From assembly GCA_003999685.1 (NCBI GenBank), contig CP021223.1:1860001-1924000 (forward strand): a DNA stretch of 64,000 nt. The letters run 5' to 3'. Under the pieces are notes generated by a model. It did no database searches and was not told the DNA's origin. It worked only from the letters and a program-made list of their open reading frames with translations. This stretch comes from Taiwanofungus camphoratus. Lineage: Eukaryota > Basidiomycota > Agaricomycetes > Polyporales > Taiwanofungaceae. Shown piece by piece: positions 59,244 to 64,000 of the stretch. Position numbers and translations under genes: made by a program. Within the stretch, counting starts at the first letter, position 1; each line of letters opens with the position of its first letter.

Positions 59244-62200
59244 GGTGGGAGGCGGCTTTGAAGTGCTGCGGAATGGCTCCTTGCAGGGCAGTTGAACGGT
59301 TGTCGACTGGGTTGATGCCTAGGTGGTTTGCCTTCTTATAACGCCTCAGCAGGTCAGGGGAATGCCGTAGATCGTTTTCCTTCTGCCAGGTGCTGGCAGA
59401 GACCGGCCATCCCTTCCATTTGATGAGAAACTCCCATTTCCCACGTCGGGCACGATGCCCGCGGAGGGCCTCGACTTCGTACTCTTCTTCCCCCTCGACC
59501 AGATCAGGTGGTGGTTTCAGAAAGTTGGGTCCGTGTTCTGCTGTCTCCCTGTATGGGGTGAGCAGCGATGCATGGAACACCGGGTGAATCTTCCAGGTTC
59601 TCGGGAGCTGTAGCTTGTACGTCAGTGGCCCCTTGACTTCCGTGATCTTGAAGGGTCCAAGCCGCTTTGGGTCAAATTTCCGACTTATTGTCCTTAGCCG
59701 GAGGTTCGTGGCTTCTAGCCAAACCTTGTCGCCTTCCTGGAAAGGTTTCCAGGGAAAAGGGGTTCGTTCCTCCATCAGCTTCTGGGCTAGCTCTTGCGCT
59801 GCAAGAGCCTCTTTGCGGGATTCGGAGATCTGGGTCAGGCGGTCTTGGAGCGTGGGGTATTTGTCGGAGGGTCGTGGGGATCCGATGGCCTTCGGGTCGT
59901 ACCCCATGGTGAGCTTGAATGGCGATTCCTTCCTTCCAGCATGCGGCACCTGGTTGTGTGCGAATTCGAACTCGGGGATGTGTTTGACCCAGGTGTGGGG
60001 GTCATTTGCGCATAGGATTCTCCAGGCCGCCTCCAGTTCCTGGTTGACCCGTTCTGTACTCCCATCTGATTGGGGGTGGTAGGCAGTGGACATTGCCGCC
60101 TTGACTCCTGTCAGCTTACACCATTCTCGAAATGCAGCCGCTGCGAACTGTGGTTCTCGGTCGGATATCATCCGGTCAGGTAGGCCATATCGCCTGTATA
60201 CATTGAGGTGTAGGGCCTCTGCCGTCCCTACCGCATCTATGTTCTTGGTGCAGGGTATGAGCACAATGCCCTTGGTGAGTTCTCTGTCAACCACTACCAT
60301 GAGCGCATTGAAGCCCTGTGACTCTGGTAGGTCAGTGATGAAGTCTACTGATATGTGCGAGAATGGCCTTGAGTTCGGCTCTGTGGGGATGGCCATCAGG
60401 GGGGGTTTCGTTGGGTGTGTGTTGATCTTGCTCTCCTGGCATTTGGCGCACCCCTCAACATATTTCTCGATGAATGAAGACATTCCATGCCAGAACCAGT
60501 CCCTTCGGGCGATGGCCATTGTACCTTGTGCCCCTGGGTGTGCCATTGCTGGTGTGTCATGGCAGAGTTGAATGACTTCTCGGCGCAGATCATCATCAGG
60601 GGGTACGTAAACTCTGTTTTTGTATAAAATTAGTCCCTCCTGAATGTCCCAGTCTGCCAGCTTTGTGTGCGCAAAGCCTGTGCCCTTGAATGGTGGTACC
60701 TTCCCCCGTTTTAAAGCGTCAATCGTCTCGATGACCATCCTGTCACGGGTACGACATTCACGTATCTTTTCGATGATTGCAGTGTTGGTGGCGTTGACAA
60801 AGAGGTCTGTTGGTAACAGGATGACATCTTCGTTGTCATGTTTCCCTCCTGGGTGGTCAGGTCGCCGGGAGAGTGCATCGGCGACTATGAGTCGACTGCC
60901 TTTTTTGTTTAATAGTTGCAGGTCAAATTGTGACAGGAATAACTGCCATCGGGCCTGGCGTCGGTTGAGTCGTTGTGCTTCTCGGAAATAGGTGAGGTTC
61001 TTGTGGTCGGTGATCACCGTGACCGGATGTCCACTTCCCTCAAGGTGGTGGCGCCATTCCTCGAGTGCTCGGACAATGGCCAGCAGCTCTCTGTCATATA
61101 CTTGATAATTCCGCTCCGCTTCTTTCAGGCTCTTCGAGAGGAAAGCTATAGGGTGTAGCCGCCCTTCTTCATCGAGTTGTTGAAGCACTGCACCAGTGGC
61201 TGCCAGAGAGGCGTCGGCCTCAATGGTGAATGGTTTGGACGGGTCGGGCATGCGAAGGATAGGCATGCTCTGGAAGCACCGTTTGAGCTCGTCAAAGGCC
61301 TCCTGGCAGGCTTTGGTCCAGTTCCACTCTGCGCGTTTCTTCTTGATGACATTCAAGGGGTGAGCGATGTGGGAGAAGTTGTGGATGAAGCGTCGGTAGT
61401 AGTTGGCGAGACCCATGAATCGTTCCACATCCTTGACCCTAGTAGGAATGGGCCAATCTGCGATTCCTGCCAGTTTGTCCTTGTCCATGTGCACCTGTCC
61501 AGGTGAGATGGTCATTCCCAAGAAGTCAACTTCGACGACATCGAACGCGCATTTCTCTGGCTTTACAAATAGATCCCATTCCTGCAGCCGTTGTAGGACG
61601 CGTCTGGTTCGTTCTCGGTGGGCTTCCATATTGTCGGAGAAAATGAGGATGTCGTCCATATAGATCGCGATCCACCCCTCGGCCAGCATGTCCTGGAACG
61701 CGTCATTCATCATTCGCTGAAACGTGGCTGGTGAGTTGCACATCCCAAAGAACATGACAGTGGGTTCGACGATCTTGTCCTGATTCCCATGTTTGACCAT
61801 GAATGCTCCTTTCCATTGATCGCCCTCTCTGATCCGGACGTTGTTGTACCCGTTTCGGAGGTCTAATTTAGTGAACACAGTGGCCCTTTGGAGCCTGTCG
61901 ATTAGCTCTCCTATGAGGGGTAAGGGGTAGGCATCTTTGATTGTGCCCTTGTTCAGGTATCGGTAGTCCTGGCACGGGCGCAAGGTACCATCCTTTTTTT
62001 TGACAAAAAAGGCTGGTGACGCCATTGGTGAGTTCGATTCTCGGAGATAGCCCTTGGCCAGGTTTTCTTCCAAAAATTTGTCCATCGCTGCTTGTTCATT
62101 TGGAGACAAAGGAATTACGGCGCATTTTCTGGGGACAAAGTCTGGCCTTAATTCGATGGCGTGGTCCCAGGGCTTGGATTCTGGGAACCGGTTGGCAGCC

Positions 62201-62997
62201 TCCTTTTCGAACAACCGTTTATAGTCCCACAGGTATTCTGGGACAAGGTCTTCTACGGATGGGGGTGGGTCCTTGGGGATCACCAATTCCGTGAGCTCTG
62301 GGGTATCCCATACCATACGTGGGGAGTCAGAGAAGCGTGTTAGTCGATTGAGCCCTAGTTGTGTGGGCTTTAGGGCCTGCAGTAGCCCGTCTTCACGTAT
62401 GAGCGGCTGCCCTTTCTGTTGGAAGATCCCCAGAACCCCTTCTCCTTGTGTGTAAGCACACATTATGTCCGAAAGCTCCTCATCGTCTTCATGAATGGAA
62501 GCTCGACACAGGGGAATTCCGTCTGTCGTGGGTTGGCTCATGATCCAGGCATAGTATCCTTGCCATTCTGTGAGTCGAGCTTGGTCAATCTCGAGCGTTC
62601 CTTCTACCCAGTCGATGCGTGGGTTGACTTGTGCGAGCCAGGGGTTGCCGAGTACTACATCGAGCGTTCCAATGTTTGAGACATAAAAGTTGGTTGGGAT
62701 GTCATTCCCCTCTAATCGTATGCTCCCTTCGACTCTGTGGGTAATCGGTCCCCCTTTGTTTGTAGAGCCATCAATGGTGGTTGAGGTTACTGTCCTGGGA
62801 AGCGGTCGAGTGGGGAGTCCCCACTTCCTTACAAAGTCGGGGTGAATTAGGTTGGCGTCAGCCCCACTATCCAATAAGGGGCATGCAGCGACGGCTTTCT
62901 CTCCTACGACGATGTAACCCGGTAGATAAAGTGTATTGCGCTTGCGCGTTCCGGTAATTACATTTCGTACAGAGAGTTTAGGCGACTCGTGCGTCAC
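58879..62997 (-). CDS. Chromovirus pol polyprotein (PR, RT, RNase H, INT, chromodomain)
   Basis: The open frame codes for up to 1,372 residues. In order: retropepsin (CPLLDSGADANLIHP, near 45); reverse transcriptase with YMDDILIFS near 446; RNase H (TIEADASLAATGAVLQQ, near 590); integrase zinc finger ending CAKCQ near 850; integrase core with ISVDFITDLPE, ISDREPQF and the Glu of STERVNQELE; a GPF-like module (LGPFKITEVKGPLTYKL); and a chromodomain (WEFLIKWKGWPVSASTWQ) near 1,170-1,230. Chromodomains steer integration to marked chromatin. The frame differs from that of gag and has no ATG at its start, so expression by frameshift or read-through, as known in the family, is likely. The tail beyond the chromodomain overlaps the third ORF. 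Confidence 0.92.
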   Translation of the reverse strand: MTHESPKLSVRNVITGTRKRNTLYLPGYIVVGEKAVAACPLLDSGADANLIHPDFVRKWGLPTRPLPRTVTSTTIDGSTNKGGPITHRVEGSIRLEGNDIPTNFYVSNIGTLDVVLGNPWLAQVNPRIDWVEGTLEIDQARLTEWQGYYAWIMSQPTTDGIPLCRASIHEDDEELSDIMCAYTQGEGVLGIFQQKGQPLIREDGLLQALKPTQLGLNRLTRFSDSPRMVWDTPELTELVIPKDPPPSVEDLVPEYLWDYKRLFEKEAANRFPESKPWDHAIELRPDFVPRKCAVIPLSPNEQAAMDKFLEENLAKGYLRESNSPMASPAFFVKKKDGTLRPCQDYRYLNKGTIKDAYPLPLIGELIDRLQRATVFTKLDLRNGYNNVRIREGDQWKGAFMVKHGNQDKIVEPTVMFFGMCNSPATFQRMMNDAFQDMLAEGWIAIYMDDILIFSDNMEAHRERTRRVLQRLQEWDLFVKPEKCAFDVVEVDFLGMTISPGQVHMDKDKLAGIADWPIPTRVKDVERFMGLANYYRRFIHNFSHIAHPLNVIKKKRAEWNWTKACQEAFDELKRCFQSMPILRMPDPSKPFTIEADASLAATGAVLQQLDEEGRLHPIAFLSKSLKEAERNYQVYDRELLAIVRALEEWRHHLEGSGHPVTVITDHKNLTYFREAQRLNRRQARWQLFLSQFDLQLLNKKGSRLIVADALSRRPDHPGGKHDNEDVILLPTDLFVNATNTAIIEKIRECRTRDRMVIETIDALKRGKVPPFKGTGFAHTKLADWDIQEGLILYKNRVYVPPDDDLRREVIQLCHDTPAMAHPGAQGTMAIARRDWFWHGMSSFIEKYVEGCAKCQESKINTHPTKPPLMAIPTEPNSRPFSHISVDFITDLPESQGFNALMVVVDRELTKGIVLIPCTKNIDAVGTAEALHLNVYRRYGLPDRMISDREPQFAAAAFREWCKLTGVKAAMSTAYHPQSDGSTERVNQELEAAWRILCANDPHTWVKHIPEFEFAHNQVPHAGRKESPFKLTMGYDPKAIGSPRPSDKYPTLQDRLTQISESRKEALAAQELAQKLMEERTPFPWKPFQEGDKVWLEATNLRLRTISRKFDPKRLGPFKITEVKGPLTYKLQLPRTWKIHPVFHASLLTPYRETAEHGPNFLKPPPDLVEGEEEYEVEALRGHRARRGKWEFLIKWKGWPVSASTWQKENDLRHSPDLLRRYKKANHLGINPVDNRSTALQGAIPQHFKAASHHVPSNQRRPNPPCRLHPHRRECPHTESLSSGTAEPPQLRRGDCRPPTSPSNIWPRRRLSDPRRPSRMGAGQRTTTPGGGHRPRCLARSCGPGCHFSTSGRGRLTPRPGNKGVQRGEGEGRA

Positions 62998-63008
62998 GTC
63001 GGGTCGCC

Positions 63009-64000
63009 TTACAGAAAATCCACAAAGTCGTGGTGCTGAGAGAAGTGGGGGAATCTTACTCCTTTCGTTTCTTGCCCCTGCTCCTCCTGCTCAGAGGCTT
63101 CATCATCCGCCTCGTTTTCATCTTTCATGTTGGCCCTTCGGTTTGGGGGTCCTGTTCCCCGACCTGAGGTTCGCTCTGGGCAGTCTTTGGCCAGGTGCCC
63201 CTTATTGTGGCATTTGTAGCAGGAGCCCGTCCTTCGGTCTTGCAAGCGCTGATGGTCTGGCTTCCCACTGTCAAATGCCCTTGCTGCGACTCGTGGAGGG
63301 GTTTTCGAAGTTCTTTGAGCGGCATCGATGGCCTTGTTGTTTCGATAGGCCCGGTCCCGTTGGGCAGCAGCTTCCTTCCATCCTTCTAGGGTTGTGGGGG
63401 CTACATCTCGTTCCATGATTCGGACTCGCATGGTGCTGGGTAGTTTTTCTCGGTACCAGGCCATAAGGGCACTTTCTTCGGTGATTTCTGCCCTGCGGGC
63501 CAGTCGGTCGAACTCCTCGTTGAAATCGGCAATGGGTTTGTCGTAGGTGTAGACCAAGTTCCGTAGTTCGATGGCTGCAGAGACCTCCTCCTCTATTACC
63601 CCGAACCTTTTGATGAACTCGAGAGCGACATTCCTGAAAGTGCCGTACCCCCGGCTCACCCCTCGGATGAGGGGGTGGGGTTCGAGTGCCTTTTCGGTGA
63701 GAGTATCGGCCCAGGCACCAGCATGGCCTTCGAGGTGGCCAAGGAAATTGCCGACCTTTTCTCGTTCGGAAGCAGAGGCCCATCGCTCGGTGTCAAATCT
63801 TCGGGCAAATTGGATGAGGAAGTGTCGGGCATCCTCTCGCTTTCCAGAGAACTTAGTAATTTCTGGCTCTTTTCGGTCCGGTACCCGTGCAGCTCCCTGT
63901 GGGAGGGGCGTTCCTCCAGACGGCTGCCCCCCTCCAGGGGGTCCTCCCCCAGGGGGTCCTCCTCTACCGGGTAGTCCTCCTCCACCAGGCACTCCTCCGC
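63009..64000 (-). CDS. Chromovirus gag, partial
   Basis: At least 327 residues are open to the right edge of the window. The visible N-terminal part is Gly/Pro-rich, followed by a capsid-like region (FLIQFARRFDTERW, EEFDRLARRAEITEESAL) and one CCHC knuckle (CYKCHNKGHLAKDC) near the end. An acidic tail (DENEADDEASEQEEQGQE) closes the frame. The true start probably lies beyond 64000. Confidence 0.85.
   Translation of the reverse strand, partial: GGVPGGGGLPGRGGPPGGGPPGGGQPSGGTPLPQGAARVPDRKEPEITKFSGKREDARHFLIQFARRFDTERWASASEREKVGNFLGHLEGHAGAWADTLTEKALEPHPLIRGVSRGYGTFRNVALEFIKRFGVIEEEVSAAIELRNLVYTYDKPIADFNEEFDRLARRAEITEESALMAWYREKLPSTMRVRIMERDVAPTTLEGWKEAAAQRDRAYRNNKAIDAAQRTSKTPPRVAARAFDSGKPDHQRLQDRRTGSCYKCHNKGHLAKDCPERTSGRGTGPPNRRANMKDENEADDEASEQEEQGQETKGVRFPHFSQHHDFVDFL

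Larger units (their letters stand above)
57895..64000 (-). mobile_element. Ty3/Gypsy chromovirus, 3' part, looks whole
   Basis: The element lies on the minus strand and leaves the window on the right. Present: the 3' LTR (57895-58395), a purine-rich tract just before it, pol with chromodomain, gag, and an extra 3' ORF. I see no break in the long coding frames and CpG sites are kept, so it is probably young. The 5' LTR and the start of gag would lie beyond 64000. Confidence 0.9.

Overview
The window looks like nuclear DNA of a filamentous basidiomycete (Agaricomycete-type). Its host genes are cut by many introns of about 46-70 bp, the encoded proteins are fungal housekeeping families, and the gene islands are separated by Ty3/Gypsy, Ty1/Copia and Tc1/mariner insertions. 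I worked out eight multi-exon host genes by hand. In each, every splice phase closes and the reading frame runs from an ATG to a stop. Exon joins rest on frame continuity, GT(GC)-AG borders and recalled family motifs; no alignment was run.

Layout. 1-8938 is a stack of directly and inversely oriented LTR-like repeats that begin TGATA and end TATCA. 8943-11520 holds half of a Tc1/mariner element, a tRNA-like sequence and a Copia gag fossil. 11930-27855 is a gene island: a giant HECT ubiquitin ligase (TOM1/HUWE1 type, minus strand, 22 exons), divergent from it a PC4/SUB1 coactivator, and convergent with that a mitochondrial ABC1/ADCK kinase-like gene. 27856-43338 is a transposon island. It contains an almost full-length Tc1 element nested in an old LTR, which itself cuts an older Tc1 end, and a broken Ty3/Gypsy element of about 10.7 kb with two unequal LTRs. 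44310-56503 is the second gene island: a TBC Rab-GAP, a bleomycin-hydrolase-type peptidase, a small conserved protein, a CUS2/Tat-SF1 RNA-binding protein and a type II phosphatidylinositol 4-kinase. 57895-64000 is the 3' part of a chromodomain-bearing Ty3/Gypsy element that looks whole and runs off the right edge.

The host genes do not form a pathway. They are housekeeping functions in ubiquitin signalling, transcription and splicing, mitochondrial lipid/quinone homeostasis, and membrane traffic with phosphoinositides. The only shared regulatory layout is the 262-bp divergent promoter of the HECT and SUB1 genes. Gene-model features worth a second look are five micro-exons of 6-14 nt, four GC-AG introns among 78, and a catalytic cysteine codon split by an intron.

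The transposon islands are poor in CpG. The Tc1 copies carry many C-to-T type changes, including seven tryptophan codons turned to stops, which points to methylation-linked decay. I found no CRISPR array, rRNA gene or cluster that looks like a new defence or biosynthetic system. The more unusual element features are a third ORF with two CCHC knuckles at the 3' end of the chromovirus and an exact 42-bp copy of the 3' polypurine region inside pol of the older Gypsy element.
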